64,000 nucleotides of DNA from Harmothoe impar (GCA_947462335.1 OX381709.1:41448933-41512932); one strand, 5' to 3'. Positions 10,091-22,665 are shown, counted from the first letter of the stretch. Translations and numbers: made by a program. Notes: a model not told the origin generated them from the sequence alone.

Positions 10091-12900
10091 GGCCATAGTA
10101 TGATGACTGCTTAAGAGGGCTGCGAGGAGACACTTACTAACAAAATCGGTATTTCTTTCATTTGTGCAATCATATAAATTCATGAGCAATAAAAATTGTG
10201 GTATAATTCTGTAAAAGAAAAAAATCGGAGATGCCTTCGGATTTTACACTATACAATCTACACATTCTTCTACTGCCAGAATAGTTTGCTCTCAAGACTT
10301 AGACATCGGCGTACGGTGTTGTCATATACTATTACGTGGATCGTCTATAAGTGGCGTGTCTACGCATAGTTAGCCGACATTCAGCCCCCACACCCCTGCT
10401 GCCCCAGACATCAGCCCCTGTTGATGTATTGACACAGTCAGAACTAATCAATGAGCAGCTCACGCGCTTGGAGTGGCTCGCAGCGACCTGATCTGGAGCC
10501 TGAGCGACTTGGGAGGATTCACTCCTCCTATACTATATAGAATTGCAACTGGTCACAATGCGTAGGCAGCCATCTTGTATTTCTGGGGGGCCTTTCTGGG
10601 GGAATGCATGATGCCTCACTCTATAGCACTCTAACTAGTGTGGACAGCAACCACTGTGTTTACACTGACACCAGAAGGCTCATGAGATCTTGGCTCTGCT
10701 CTCACACTTCATCTTGTTCCTGGCAATCTATGGTGTGTGGGTTTTGGTCACTGCCTAAATCGCACGAGAAAATCCGTGGACAGAATTTCTATAGCTGCCC
10801 ATACGGAGATACCAGAATACTTGCTACGGTAGCAGAAAGTGGGGAGCTAGTATATGGGAATCACGTAGGCTATAGACCCTAGTTTTTATCACCACAACTG
10901 CTATATACAAAGATCCTATACACAGAAGAGACACACCCTTCATCCCAGCCTTTCAGACCTTCATCTCCAAACTTATTGAGTTTAGATATCCCAGCCGGTA
11001 CACTTTTAGACCAAAGTCAAACGCAAGGGGAATCGAACACAATATAGAATGGGCCACCCGGGGAAATTGAGCGGTTACTGCCTATAGTTTCACACTCATC
11101 ACAGTTCTGCATTAGACAGGTAGACACATATAGGTCTATATAAATATTAACAAGTAGCTTCCTCCAGGGATAAATACCCTAGAGAATGTATTTCCCTTCT
11201 TCAATTGAAAGTACTCATTTTAGGACTTGAGCCAACGAGCAAAGAGTAAATTTGTTTGCAGCGCAAAGAATACTTTTCATTGCTGGGCAAAGAATACTTA
11301 TTCTTTGCTTAAAGTAAGTCTTCATTTATGGTGCATCAACATGTCCCAGTTGCAGGTAAACCTTATGCTATGTATGTCACCAACGTAATGACTTTTAATA
11401 GTAGAACTGCTAATGACACTCAGCCATGGTAGAGGTATTTCTTTTAGCATTCATGATTTGGGAGACCTATACATGTATTGGTGCTGAGATGACTACAGCA
11501 TAGATCATTAAGTAATAGTACCCACCAGCCATATCAACTACTACTGTATATATGTCTCCATGGTGACTGGGACACGATGTGACGTATGTAGATACATGTG
11601 TGTACTTTGGTATCATAGGGCTAAAAAAAAGAAACTATTTTTCCAGCAAAATGTTATGGAGAATTAGGGTGGGTAAAATTTACTTTTCTTTTAAACCTCT
11701 TTTCCTGTTGAAGGTACCCAGAATGAGCTGTGAATCGCAGTATCAACTTGAAGGTCATCAAGTATGTCGGAATATCACGAAACTGTGGACATACTTGTTT
11801 TGTTTTTTTCCCTGAAGTCAATAGGAGTTTGTTCTTTCCGACCAAAGATTTAATAAAATCTAGAAAATTATGAATATTCAAAAAAACAATTGAGATTTAG
11901 TGTCGGGTTGTCTGAAACACTCCTTTTTTGGCATAAAGCTAAACATCAACTGAAAGCTACTGCAACCTGAAAAGTGCATCGCTAAATTTTATCTTTTAGA
12001 TGACTAATTCAGGAAAGTACTTATAGCTAATTTATTTCAAATCGAGTATTTTTTTTAGTGTTTATTTATTCATCTCAAAATGATTGTGGTTAGTGCAGGG
12101 ATTTGGATGCGACGTAAAAACAACAATGTTCCCATATACACCAGGAAATGGGTCTATGTAGAGAACAAAACACATCATGCGACCAGTCACTATTTTACTG
12201 CCCCTCCACAATCACAACAGAATGATAGTATTTACTGTACATTCACGTATGTATACACTATGTCAGTTAAACATCAGATAAGGGCCGTCTATAGCCCCCA
12301 CTCCCACTCAACGCCAACGTTTCGCTGTATGCCAACAAACATGGATAGTGTTGTGTATTTGGGACAGGGCATGGACATATTCTGTACACTATTATAAATA
12401 GAGATACCATTACTAACTGCTTATCTTTCTGCATTCTCCTGATACAAAGAAACCTGAATAGCATATACACATAATCAATCCCCTACCCTAAGCTTATTGT
12501 ATCTACTGGTTCAGACATAAGCATACATGCACTAGACTACTATTCCTATCTATCAAATAAATGGCTGCACGCTTATATTGTAGTTCACCACAATTGACAT
12601 CTACAAGCATGCACAACCATAACGGAGCACTCATTAAGAATTAAATATGATAAATGCATGTGCATAGTGTGCAGATACACTGGTCGTGTTTTCTTTTCTT
12701 AAAAAAAAAAGGCCAATATATATGTCCCCATAGCAGGTACTGTACTTACTCCATAATCCAACACCACATAATCCATTGTTACTCCAGCTGCTAACTCTCC
12801 ACCATCGGCTTCATGCTCCTGATAATAGGCACACTACGACCTTGGGAGGATCCAACCTGCGTCGGCGGCCACAGATCCAAGCCCTTTGATCTGCGCGTGG
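10091..12900. other. Non-coding stretch
   Basis: No gene is recognised. GAGCAGCTC lies at 10453. A YY1-like GCCATCTTG is near 10571, below a TATATAG. A short perfect hairpin (arms GCAAAGAAT, loop ACTT) lies at 11287-11308. Positions 10677-10740 resemble 58764-58820 (separate entry). The rest is AT-rich unique DNA. Confidence 0.5.
10677..10740 (+). repeat. Dispersed repeat fragment, partner of 58764-58820
   Basis: The segment CTCATGAGATCTTGG, TCTG, about 13 bases, then CTTGTTCCTGGCAATCTATG matches CTCGTGAGATCTTGG, TCTG, about 14 bases, CTTGTTCCTAGCAAGCTATG at 58.8 kb. Both are on the plus strand. The unit is part of a small TIR-bounded element at the second locus. Confidence 0.55.
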
Positions 12901-14580
12901 GGTGGCACAACTTCAAAAGGCGCCCCGGGCGGAGGGATGCTTCAGAGCAGCTCGCTGGGCAGGTGGGGGTGGCGGGGGAGGGGCTCTGCTTATAGAGGGG
13001 GCGGAGGTAGGGATCAGTAGGGACCCACAAAACAGTGGTAGGTGCTATTGTAGTTCCTTCCAGCGGCTAGACTAATATAGAGGTAGAATCTAATTTAGTT
13101 TGATGCTCAGGTACAGATGTTGCATGCTCTTGCGAGGGTCCACCAGCCACCCCCCCCCCCCGACCTAATGTGGGCAAAAAAAGTTTTCATCAAATACAAA
13201 GGTTTTGTGTGTTGATAGTTATGTTGTTTTTGGTGACTTTCAAATAAAGGGGATCAGCGCACTGCATATTCAATTTCAGTAGAAGACACCAGTATGCCCT
13301 TGAGTATATTTTCCTCTAGTTCGCTGAAGTACGAGAAGTAGGAATTCAGATATACCAATACCATACTCATTAATTGGTATGCATGTACAAAAGAGCTATT
13401 TCAAATAAAGAGCTTCACTTGTTAACCTTTGGCAAACAAAGGTGATAACACATGTGTCACGTACAGGAAGAGTCCTCCCAGGTACAGTGTGGTGGTATGG
13501 TAACACCTTCCTCTCTGAACACACAGGTACATTGTATACAATCTTGCAAAATAAAAGCTGCAAGAAACTTTATGCGATTTGCAGTTGAAGAGATGTATTA
13601 CTATCGCTTCCCAACAAATATGTGCACAAAATTGAATGGTTGCTTCCATACCCTGTATGAGTGTTTATGGTGACAGTTGGCAACGACATGCTTGTCTCAT
13701 TGCATGTTCATGTTCTAAGACAAGGTTATTCTAGGAATAAACCTTCATCAAGGGCATTACGTTATGGCCTATTTATTTGGTGCCTTGTCAAACCATGCTT
13801 GGTTAAATCGGGATTCCAGCTCAGGTACATTCTGTTCTATTTAAAGGGTGTGAATCATACCGATCCCTGGCAGAGCAAGAATTCTGCAAATAAGTTTATG
13901 TGGCGTCCCCCTTCAGGCATCAACAGCAGAGACAGCTCATAGAGCTCTGTTGCTCACAGTTCTCCCAATTCAAAAAACTGTGATTTTACTTAATGTAAAT
14001 CTGGTCTGTTGTGTATGTCTATTTTTTAATATGTATTTTATCTACCAGTCCTTAATAGATCTACCAGTCCTTAATAGTTTGCAAATCACCAAGATCATGA
14101 TGGACTGATATCCGTAGCATTTTGTCATATTCGATATCTGCAGACTATATATCAACAGCATTGCATATAAACAAATTTCAAAATGCGCCCGATATATACA
14201 TGCATCTGCCATACCAGACATGCTGTATTCTATGAGAAACAACAATATTTACTACACCTTATCACAAGAAGACTACTACACCTTATTCGAAGAGCACTAT
14301 TGTTAGCTTACCTTTCAGAGGACCATGTTGACTAGAGTCAGTGACATATCCACACCCCATGTACACCTCCAGTCCCACTGGCTGAACGAGCAGGTAGGTT
14401 AGCTGACAGAAGTCGTAGTACCCACTTCTCTCCTCCTCCCAAAGCCCAATCCACTGCGGCCCCTTGCAGATAACGGATTCTCAGACAATGTCTCCCCGGC
14501 GCGGGCAACCTGACACCTTTTCATTACTACTGGTAACGCTGCCAGCGCAACTCTCGCTGCAGGCCACGTGAGTGAGAGGG
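12901..14580. other. Non-coding stretch with GC-rich start and local duplications
   Basis: Positions 12900-13010 are GC-rich and carry GAGCAGCTC at 12945. C12 lies at 13150-13161. Short direct duplications include CTACCAGTCCTTAATAG near 14041 and 14059, and CTACTACACCTTAT-type words near 14265-14290. No gene is recognised. Confidence 0.5.
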
Positions 14581-14620
14581 GAGCAGCTCACAGTGAGCAG
14601 CTCACAGCCCCTAGCTGCTC
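14581..14620. promoter_or_regulatory. Cluster of three TGAGCAGCTCA-like sites
   Basis: Exact GAGCAGCTC lies at 14581 and 14595 (14 bp apart), followed by TAGCTGCTCA, a one-mismatch copy in the opposite sense, near 14612. A CACGTG E-box precedes them near 14566. The two exact copies are embedded in CAGCTCACAG, so a local duplication may contribute. Confidence 0.4.
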
Positions 14621-15837
14621 ACATCCCCATCACCCCACAGGTCATTTAACCACCTCCCTGTCTCCTTTTTATATCACATTCCTTATCATTATTTTCCTTT
14701 TACCCTTTTTTAATTATTTGTTTTTATCATAAGAGGGTTTGGATTACACGCTGCTGCCCCTGATTTTAATCAGAATGGTGATGTAGGTTGGGTAGATTTG
14801 TCGGTGAGATGTACAGTTGGGCGGTGGTCGTCTGGAACATAATGCAATCTACTTCAAACTGGCAGAGCCATAGTTCTACAAGTCTTACTAACATTCAAAT
14901 TTTCCACCGATATCCCATATCCACCAACTCGTGTCAGCTTGTGTTAGCCTGCAGGTTTCCTTTTTCTTTCTGTTTCTAAATGCACATGATATTCCATTGC
15001 TTTGTCTAGGAATAGAAAGCAAGACTAGACCAGAACCCCTCCAGAACGCATTTCTTTCTTTCTTTTTCAACCAGAAAAGTGAACATCAGAACAGACCACA
15101 ATTAGGAAGTCAGGTGTAGGAAGACTATTCCCTATGGATCTAGCCTTATGGATACAGGATCAAGGGCTGGAGGAGACGGCGGCGGGGGATGAGGAGGAGG
15201 ATGAGGCCGGGTCCACCTGTAGAGGGAGGCTGGGCGTCAAGACACGTGCTACACCGGCCGCCCATCCCAGCCCCGCCATAAGCCGATAATAACTGCACCA
15301 CTAATCCTATTATCCACCCGTCTAATGGGTCGACTAAGCTTATTGCCTGGCGCCCCAGTCCCATCAGGTAATCAATAGACCATAGGGGTGGCGGTCAGGC
15401 ACTATGCCCCTCTTTCCCGAATCTACCTTAGGGGTGTGGGCCATAGGGATAGTCCATCACTGACTATCAATACAGGTCATGTAGCTGTGACACCACTCAG
15501 CCCACTTTTAGCATATTACACAATGTTATTTATGGTGAGCTGGCCACTTTGTGATGGTTTGACTTGTATGGTGTCCTGTGTTGAGCGAGGGTTGGGCCAC
15601 CCCTCTGCCTCATAAAGACAAGTAAAGGGACATTCCTGCCTCACATTACTGATTCCTTTTATTACAGGTAATTATTGGCTTCAATTTTAAAGAAACAATA
15701 ATGGAGCAATAAATGAGTCTCTTTTTCAGTTACTGAAATGAGACAATTTATCGTGTAAAAACAGTTTAATGTGAAGGGTGATGAAACCCCCTACTCTGGG
15801 AGCAGCTCATAAAACCTGATGAGGCTATTAGTCCCCG
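14621..15837. other. Non-coding stretch
   Basis: No gene is recognised. One GAGCAGCTC lies at 15800. The AT-rich part at 15650-15760 contains homeodomain-like TAATTA and polypyrimidine words but no supported function. Confidence 0.45.
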
Positions 15838-16043
15838 TTAACCCTTTAAGGACGGCATGACCCATCTCTCGAAATAATAAACCAATGCAGCGCTGCATTG
15901 GTGGCAATTTGGTGCATCATGCTGACGCTTTGGGGTGTATACCTGTTATACCCTATAGGGTAGGCATGGTACATTAATGCAGCATGAGGTAACAAATGGG
16001 CAATGTGCATCAAAACACGATGTATCATCCACAATAGGGTTAA
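15838..16043. mobile_element. Small TTAA-flanked MITE (piggyBac-like), 206 bp
   Basis: The left end is TTAACCCTTTAAGG and the right end is CAATAGGGTTAA. The interior has GGTGCATCATGCTGACGCTTTG and ATGCAGCATGAGG, which resemble the core of the related copies at 34.4, 51.9 and 60.3 kb. TTAA plus CCCTTT ends are typical of piggyBac-mobilised MITEs (family inference). Confidence 0.6.
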
Positions 16044-17689
16044 TAACAATGAGCAGCTCAGATAGGATCTCCGCCTGTACAGCTCACCTATATACCCCAC
16101 CCCGTCCTCCAATAGTAACTAGTTGTCACTATCTATTGATGAGTTAGGCGTTTCTGATTGGGTAGGGAAGGGGGTGGCATGTGGTTTATATGTTTGGATT
16201 ACAACAGGACGACGTCTAGTCTCACATCCCAGTACAACACTAAGTTTTGAGCAGTGCTAACTCGCTTCATCGATCTGGTCACCCTCATCGCCGAGTCTTT
16301 AATAAGGCGATATAGCGTGTAGTACCTAGTGCCTTGCAACACTCCAATATGTACCTTGATTTTTCTACATGTACAAGAGCTAAAGTACAGAACGCCTAAC
16401 AGTGGGAATGAGTCCCTTTCACCACTTTGCTCCCGACCCCGCAACGTCCCGACTAGGACGGCGGGTGCCGAGAGTTCAGGCGCGTGTGCCCTTTCCTGCC
16501 ATAATAGCTAGCAATCCTGTATAAAGGGACGAGAACGTCACCTAGTGTGCAGGTTGAGCTAAAAATGTATACCAGGAATGTGCTTGGAGGGATGTCAATA
16601 ACCAGGTTTCTATGCTTCACCAATTTCCATTATCATACTAATCATAGCACACTTTACCTTACACAATGGCTTAAACGTATATTTGAAGCTGTATTCCTTT
16701 AAGGTACTTTAATGTTACTAGCAGTTCCTCACATAATATTATTCGCAGCCTTCGTCATATGCCACAAGATAAAAGGTAGGGAGCAGATAGGAGAGTGAGT
16801 GTGGGGAGGGAAAGGCGGGGTCAAAGACCAATTGGTGGGTGAAGGCCCCATCACCACCAACAGCTGCAGGTGAGACCGAGCTGCTCGTGTTGGCAGCTAA
16901 GTTTTATGAGCAGGACGGCTAGGTTTGATTGGACCATTGAGTCGGTGTGTTTTATGCGGTGAGCTGGTATGAGAAGTGAGTTGGTGCGAGTTGGAATGAG
17001 CAGCTCACTGCAGTCAGGAGTCAGGGCAGTCAAGAGTCCTGCGCAGGAGTGAGCTACTCTTTGAAGGTATTGCATTGTTTGGTAGAGCTGCAGTGAGGGT
17101 CGGGCGGGGGGGTGGTTAGTATTCCCTGTTCCTCGATTATACCTGGGGTAGTGCGGCAATAAGGTGATCACTGCAACAACCCCAGTCATCCCCCCATTTC
17201 TTTTTTTTCTTTAAGAAGACCTCCCCGCATCAGCCACCCGGTGGTTCACTCCAAATTATGTAGCTTGTCACTAGCCATTTATTTCCAGGTTGGACCCCTA
17301 CGCGGATGTTCATGTCGTGCCTTTATGTGCAGGACCGCAGGAACAGGTGGGCATTGCACTACATTGGTTGTAGATACAGCGCAGGAGTAGCCATGAGGAT
17401 AGTTTTTAACAAAGGGTGCCAAGTGTATAGTTGCTCACAGCTGCTCACCTTTGCCACTTTGTGATCAGCTCACAAGGCCCCATACCCACCATCCCTGGCC
17501 ACTGGTCAGTGCTGACGCCGCACCCACAACCAGGTTATAATCTAGGCAGCTGGAGGAGTTTAATATAGCCTCCTCCAGTGGCCAGACCCCCCCCCCCCCG
17601 CCCCGCCTCCCTACCTGGTATGATTATAATAATAGGGAGACAATTAACACAATGAGACACAATAGCTCAAGCCACAAGTGGATTTAGCG
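16044..17689. other. Non-coding stretch with several GAGCWGCTC sites and poly-C
   Basis: The 9-mer lies at 16051, 16878 and 16998. Near-matches are ACAGCTGCTCACC (17439) and TGATCAGCTCAC (17462). C13 lies at 17587-17599. The minus-strand open frame at 16851-17189 (112 codons) has no recognisable domain. Confidence 0.45.
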
Positions 17690-17799
17690 GCAAACTCGCA
17701 CTTTCTTCAATGAATCCTTCTATATTTGTGTCAGCTATGACGTTACCCGCCACTAAGCCTTAATATGGTCGGCCTTAGAAAAGAGAAAACATTCCAGTG

Positions 17800-18060
17800 C
17801 CCGGCGCAGCGCCGACTATTTCGGGCCTCCAAAATAGAGCTAGGATCACGCGCTGGCGACAAAAAGCGCCGAGCATTCCACAACACTGCAAATTACGCAC
17901 ATTCACCGATTGCTCAAACAAAGGCGAAAAAGCGGCGACCATCATTAGGTTTGTTTCCTCCGTTTAGAAACAAGGCGAAAATCAAACTCGGCCATAATTA
18001 ACCTCATCAACATTGCTTTGTCTTTGTCCGCGCTCACAGAAAAAGCGCCGCCTTGAGGTG
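17800..18060. promoter_or_regulatory. Candidate cluster of E2F-like GCGCC/GGCGAAAA words
   Basis: The words are GGCGCAGCGCCG (17803), AAAAAGCGCCG (17861), GGCGAAAAAGCGGCG (17923), GGCGAAAAT (17974) and AAAAAGCGCCGCC (18040), all within about 260 bp. They resemble E2F-type TTTSGCGC sites. A NotI-type GCGGCCGC follows at 18061. This is CpG-rich in an otherwise AT-leaning region. The open frame at 17765-18001 (78 codons, basic) has no recognised domain. Confidence 0.3.
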
Positions 18061-18170
18061 CGGCGGCCGCAGCCCGCACTGTCTGACGCACATCATCTCA
18101 CCACCTTTTTTTTTTGCCTAGTGACACCTGAAGGTTCATTTGCATAATCGGACGCTGAGCTTCAGGTGAG

Positions 18171-18198
18171 AGTGTGTGAGTGTGTGTGTGTGTGTGTG
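18171..18198. repeat. (TG)n microsatellite
   Basis: An impure GTGTGAGTGTG tract leads into a pure TG run. Confidence 0.9.
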
Positions 18199-18307
18199 GA
18201 TGAGGTGCGGGTCTGTGAGTGTGTGATGATGGGCAGTAGGAGTTGCGTGCAGCGGGAAAAGTTGGATGTATAAAATTAAATGTGGCGCGTTCCTTACTCC
18301 CTCCTTC

Positions 18308-18369
18308 TTGTGCCTCTCCGCTAAATCGCCTATCGATAATAGAAATCGGCGCCGCGCGGAGAGGCACAA
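18308..18369. other. Perfect 14 bp inverted repeat around TATCGATA
   Basis: The arms TTGTGCCTCTCCGC (18308-18321) and GCGGAGAGGCACAA (18356-18369) are exact reverse complements with a 34-base spacer. The spacer contains the palindrome TATCGATA and the words AAATCGCC and AATCGGCGCC. This could be a foldback, a paired protein-binding site or a structured RNA. I see no mature-miRNA-like extended stem. Confidence 0.6.
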
Positions 18370-18421
18370 ATACCTGCGGTACACAGAAATACGCCACCTT
18401 AAGTGACTCCATTAAATTCAA

Positions 18422-20272
18422 CCAACTCCGCCAACTGACGACTAGAGACGATTAGAAGAACTCTTTTTGTGTTGCCTCTGGTTTTTACTTAATATATTAG
18501 TTAAGAAGTGATCAGTGAGATTGGGATAGAACTGCACCGGCTACCTACTGCTTTTAGAAAGAAAAGCTACAAGCTCTGAACATGGATCCAAGTAGAGAAA
18601 ACCTGCGGAATCCTGAGCTAACTATAGAGGGCCATACCTTTCGAGCAGTGCTTTTCAGTTATTAAAAGTTAAACACATGAAGCAGTACCTGGTCTGACGA
18701 TAGGGCGCATAGTTTTCTGTGGCCATGTCGTGATAAAACACTACAATCAATTAATTCCTAGTTAAAGGTTAATGCAATAGTGATCAGGAAAATATTATCG
18801 TATCATTCGGTATTAATCTTAGTACTAAATGTATGACGCAGGTGTGGCACGCATACACACTATTCAAATATGCAATAATTAAAACAGTATGCCCTCATAC
18901 AATGGGATGCTAAATAGTGGCTGGTATTTCATTAGGCACCACACAGAACCACCTTCACTTGTTATCAAATAACGCTTTAAACATCGATTTTATTATTTCA
19001 ATTGTTTATTTTATATGTTTAAAACATTTATAGTTTTACAACCAGAAGTTCTAGGCCTTATATACTGAAGTGAACTCGTGTACTTTACAGATACTTCATT
19101 AATGTTCTAAGAATGGTCGTTTTACTCCTTTAATACTTTAAATAATGTGTAATCAAGGAGGATGCAGTTTTCTTGAACATGAATAATTCAAAGAATGTTC
19201 CCAGTTCCGTTAAATTTCATTCACGCGACATAGTACATGACCGACAAAGAATGATCGGAATAAGCTATCAAGAATAGATCTGTCTGGATTCTAATTCAAA
19301 TCAGCTGAGCTATTCACATCAATGTTATTCAAGTGTGTCCCAATTCCATTTTTATATCAATATTTCAAGTAACGAGATTCCATTTCATGCTTCAGAGTGT
19401 CCAGTCTTTTTGTATTATCCGGAATTTCCTGCAACACCTAGAATGGCAGCAATCTAATTATCATTAAAGAGATGGCGAAAAAAATGTAGACAGTAGGGAA
19501 AAATCAAAGGATTAATTTTTAAAAAGCCCGACATAAAAAAATAGCTAATGTGGTCGAGATCAAGGCATTTCAAGACATTTTCTTAGCTGTACCAATTGTA
19601 CTCCCTGGGACATTTTGCATTGATCTCTTGTCCATTTCCTCATATTTTAGTTTTTTGTTCTTTTCTGTTTCCTTCCGTGTTTTTATTTCCTTACTTTCCG
19701 TTTTTTGTCTCCTTTTTTTGTCTGACCCTGGCACTGATTTGGCATTCTTCTTTTCTTTCCAGGTGTCTTTTTGGGTCACACAAGACGCACTGTCCGTGTG
19801 CGGCCGGCAGCCCCCCCCCCCTCCTAGTGCTGCCACCGTGTGCCCGGTGTCGGGTCTGACCTTTGACCTTTATCTAGGAGCAGTGAGGAGCTGCTCAGAG
19901 CTGCTCGACAGCGCCCAACCTGCCCTTGGCCAACTCAAAGTCTTGACCTTTAGGGCCAGATGCTCCCTGTTTCTCACCTTTGCCCACGTCCTAATAACTA
20001 TCGACTACCAGTTTATATCTAATATTACACCATTCTCTGAACCCCAAAGTGCAAATATATACCTACTAATATGATTCATTTGTTTTATAAATTTGTCTTA
20101 AATGTATATATTATATATTATGTGCATTTAAATATTGAACATGCGTGACACAGTTGTGTATAAGAATATATGAATAGATTAGAATATAGCTTAATGGCAC
20201 AACATTCAGGTTTGGAACAAAACTCGGATATCATACGCATTATGGATACACATATAAAGTATAAATCACATC
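18422..20272. other. Non-coding stretch, AT-rich then pyrimidine-rich
   Basis: Positions 18450-19550 are AT-rich unique DNA. Positions 19620-19770 are T/C-rich, which explains the 174-codon plus-strand open frame at 19550-20074 (hydrophobic, F/S/L-biased), so I do not call it a gene. C11 lies at 19811-19821, and two GAGCTGCTC 9-mers lie at 19888 and 19898. Confidence 0.5.
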
Positions 20273-20457
20273 TACCGTATTCGACCTAATAAGCGCCCAC
20301 CCCCTAATAAGCGCCCCCCCCCCCTTTTTGGGGCATTTTTAGACTGGACCAAAGGCTCAAATTTCACGATTTTATAGACAATTAAACTCTTAAGTACTAT
20401 AACGCCATAAAAATAATTTTATAAGCGCCCTGGGCGCTTATTACGTCGAATACGGTA
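20273..20457. mobile_element. TA-flanked MITE with CCGTATTCGAC TIR, ~180 bp
   Basis: The left end is TA then CCGTATTCGACCTAATAAGC. The right end is GGGCGCTTATTACGTCGAATACGG then TA. TIRs are about 25 bp with one mismatch, and GCGCCC is repeated inside each end. A TA target site fits Tc1/mariner-like or other TA-using transposases. The interior is short, non-coding and AT-rich, and holds C12 at 20314-20325. Confidence 0.8.
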
Positions 20458-21564
20458 TACGCATTTCAACCTAGCAATACATCACTCTTTACCATAGTAT
20501 ACCAGCTGGCAGCATGTATACCCGGCATGTATACTACATATATAAATTTATAGTGTATTTACAGAGCAGACGTATGCACGGGAACTACTTCTGTGGCATA
20601 CATCTCAGAAGTTATAACTTTCTTTTTCATCCGCAGGAAGCTGACAGCTGTACGCAGGGAGAGGGACGAGGTCATGGTATACTCAGTCCTGTATCGGTAC
20701 AACTGCATGGGGGGATTCACACCGACTTCCTCGTGAGTTCTATAGACAGTATACTATACGGATCCTAGAGCAGAGCTCCCGTGTGAGCAGCTCTGAGCAA
20801 CTCATTGCACAGCGTGTGTCGACACTGAGAGGAGAGGGGACAACGCTGGATGGGGAACAACCACGTCAAACGCAAGAAATAGGGTGCACACGGAAAATAT
20901 AGCCACGCACACAATAATTACCGATCAAAGTAGCGTCCGGCTCGGGGTGCATGATGCCATCCTGAGATCTGGCCCTAGGGCAGCAGCTCACCCTCCGGAT
21001 GGACTGCTCCAGGTGAGGGGTGACAGGGTGGGGGTACCTGGACTGCACTAGACATGGGACGACCTAGATCTAATCTGTTTGATGTCAGAAGTACCTAGCT
21101 ACTCAAGGCTATTGTCTGAGGTGCTCATGTACATCTAGCTGAGTCTGAGTAGCCACAAAGAGGGTTCAGTATGTCTTGAATCCCCATCCCGCCACCCCTA
21201 CTGCGGCACTAATGGGCCGGTCGGGGGATCCCCTCACACCCCTACACGTCAGGCCACGTGCCTCCTCCCTCACCCTGACCCAAAAAGCCAGCCAAATATG
21301 GCAGGGTTGAAAACTGATACTGCAGGAAGTGGAGGCGCGGCCTGGTGTCGGGAGGAGTAGAGGCCAGACACCACAACAACACAGACACGCGCCGTGCTCA
21401 GACACACCCCTGTAAACACAGACAGTTACTAGAGACAACGTAACATGCTGTTGTAGGCAACAAGGTACATTGTACTACATTGGTACGGCCCACCAGCCTA
21501 AGCATTAATATCTGGTTCAAAGGGAAAAGACGCAGGACCTCATTTCTCAAAGTTTATAGGGGTA
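20458..21564. other. Non-coding stretch with GC-rich block
   Basis: GAGCAGCTC lies at 20785, followed by the near-match TGAGCAACTCA, and GCAGCAGCTCA lies near 20981. Positions 20930-21030 and 21180-21370 are GC-rich. No gene is recognised. A BamHI-type palindrome and similar short words are not significant. Confidence 0.45.
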
Positions 21565-21707
21565 CAGAGATGCCACTCTCTGGCAAAAAGAAAGTAGGAA
21601 ATGTTAATAATTTAGTCAATTGTATGTAGGAAATTAACATGATTTAATACAGAAAATCCTGTGAAAAAGTAGAAATTCCTGTATAAGTAGGAAAAATGGC
21701 ATCTCTG
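21565..21707. mobile_element. Possible 143 bp foldback element
   Basis: The arms CAGAGATGCCA (21565-21575) and TGGCATCTCTG (21697-21707) are exact inverted repeats. GTAGGAAAT-type words recur inside on both halves. I see no target-site duplication, so this is a weak call. Confidence 0.35.
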
Positions 21708-22319
21708 ATGTGGTGAATTGTTGCTACTGTATGTCCCTATGTTTAAGCGGGGCCCCCTGTATAAGCCTGGGGAAAAGGTGCGGAAAAACACCCATCCGCA
21801 GTGAAATGCGTCTTGCACACATGTATACATACTGCCAATTTTCACCATGACGACTATGACTATTGGCGACACTTAATACCCGACATCTCTTTCCTTTTCC
21901 GGGATGTACACTGATCATGGTACGATTAGATGAGAAATGACTTCTAAATGTATAATAGAATTGGCTTCCTGCCAGTAAACGTGCATAGGGCACAAGGAGA
22001 CCAGCCTAATATCCATCAATGATCATGCAGAAAAACAAAAAGCTATGTATAATTAAAATCAATTAACCCCCTTATTTTGACATTCCAATGACAGTGGGTC
22101 ATAAATAATGGGGTAATTCAAAACATGTTTAGTTCAAGCACAGACATGAAAATAATTTTACCGCAATTAAAAAATTATCTATGTATGTACGTATAATGAA
22201 TTTCTTCAATGGCAAGGGAAATTCTGGTCATGCCAAATGAGATTTTAGAAGAAGCTACTTCAGCAGAAACTATCGGTACTTTTAGGAGACAATCACTAAA
22301 CAATCGCAAAACACTACAT
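21708..22319. other. Non-coding stretch, AT-rich
   Basis: No gene or repeat is recognised. Confidence 0.45.
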
Positions 22320-22665
22320 ACCGTATATCCCCGTTTATAAGCCCGGGCTTATACTGATTTCAAGTGGTATATTGACCGGGCTTATAAACGGGGCAGGCTT
22401 AAGATATTTTCAATAATATATCCGAATGAATTTTGAATTCCTCCAGTCAACATATAAGCTGATCACTTTGTAAATGATTCCATGTGCAGAAATTGTATAA
22501 ATACTCTAATTAGAAGCGATGTTATGGCCAAATAAGTATCGCTTAACGATGTTTGATCCCCTGACCAGGCTTATATTCGGGCCTCAGCTTATAAAAGACC
22601 CAGTGCCATCTTTGACCCGGCTTATAAACGGGGCAGGCTTATATTCTGGGCCCGGCATATATACG
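22319..22665. mobile_element. MITE with CCGTATAT TIR and TTATAAACGGGG repeats, ~345 bp
   Basis: The left end is TACCGTATATCCCCGTTTATAAGCC. The right end, reverse-complemented, reads CCGTATATATGCCGGG and then CCCCGTTTATAAGCC. CTTATAAACGGGGCAGGCTT occurs twice, near 22379 and near 22620, each preceded by TTGACC[C/A]GG. It shares the terminal CCGTA and the TTATAAGC word with the elements at 20.3, 23.3 and 53.7 kb but differs elsewhere. Confidence 0.65.

Noticed and set aside
10990..11110. tRNA-like B box (GTTCGATTCCCC on the minus strand near 11030)
   Set aside because: No A box and no cloverleaf can be drawn around it.
19550..20074. 174-codon hydrophobic open frame, possible membrane protein
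   Set aside because: The hydrophobic F/S/L stretch comes from a T/C-rich tract, and the rest includes two GAGCTGCTC words and a poly-C run.
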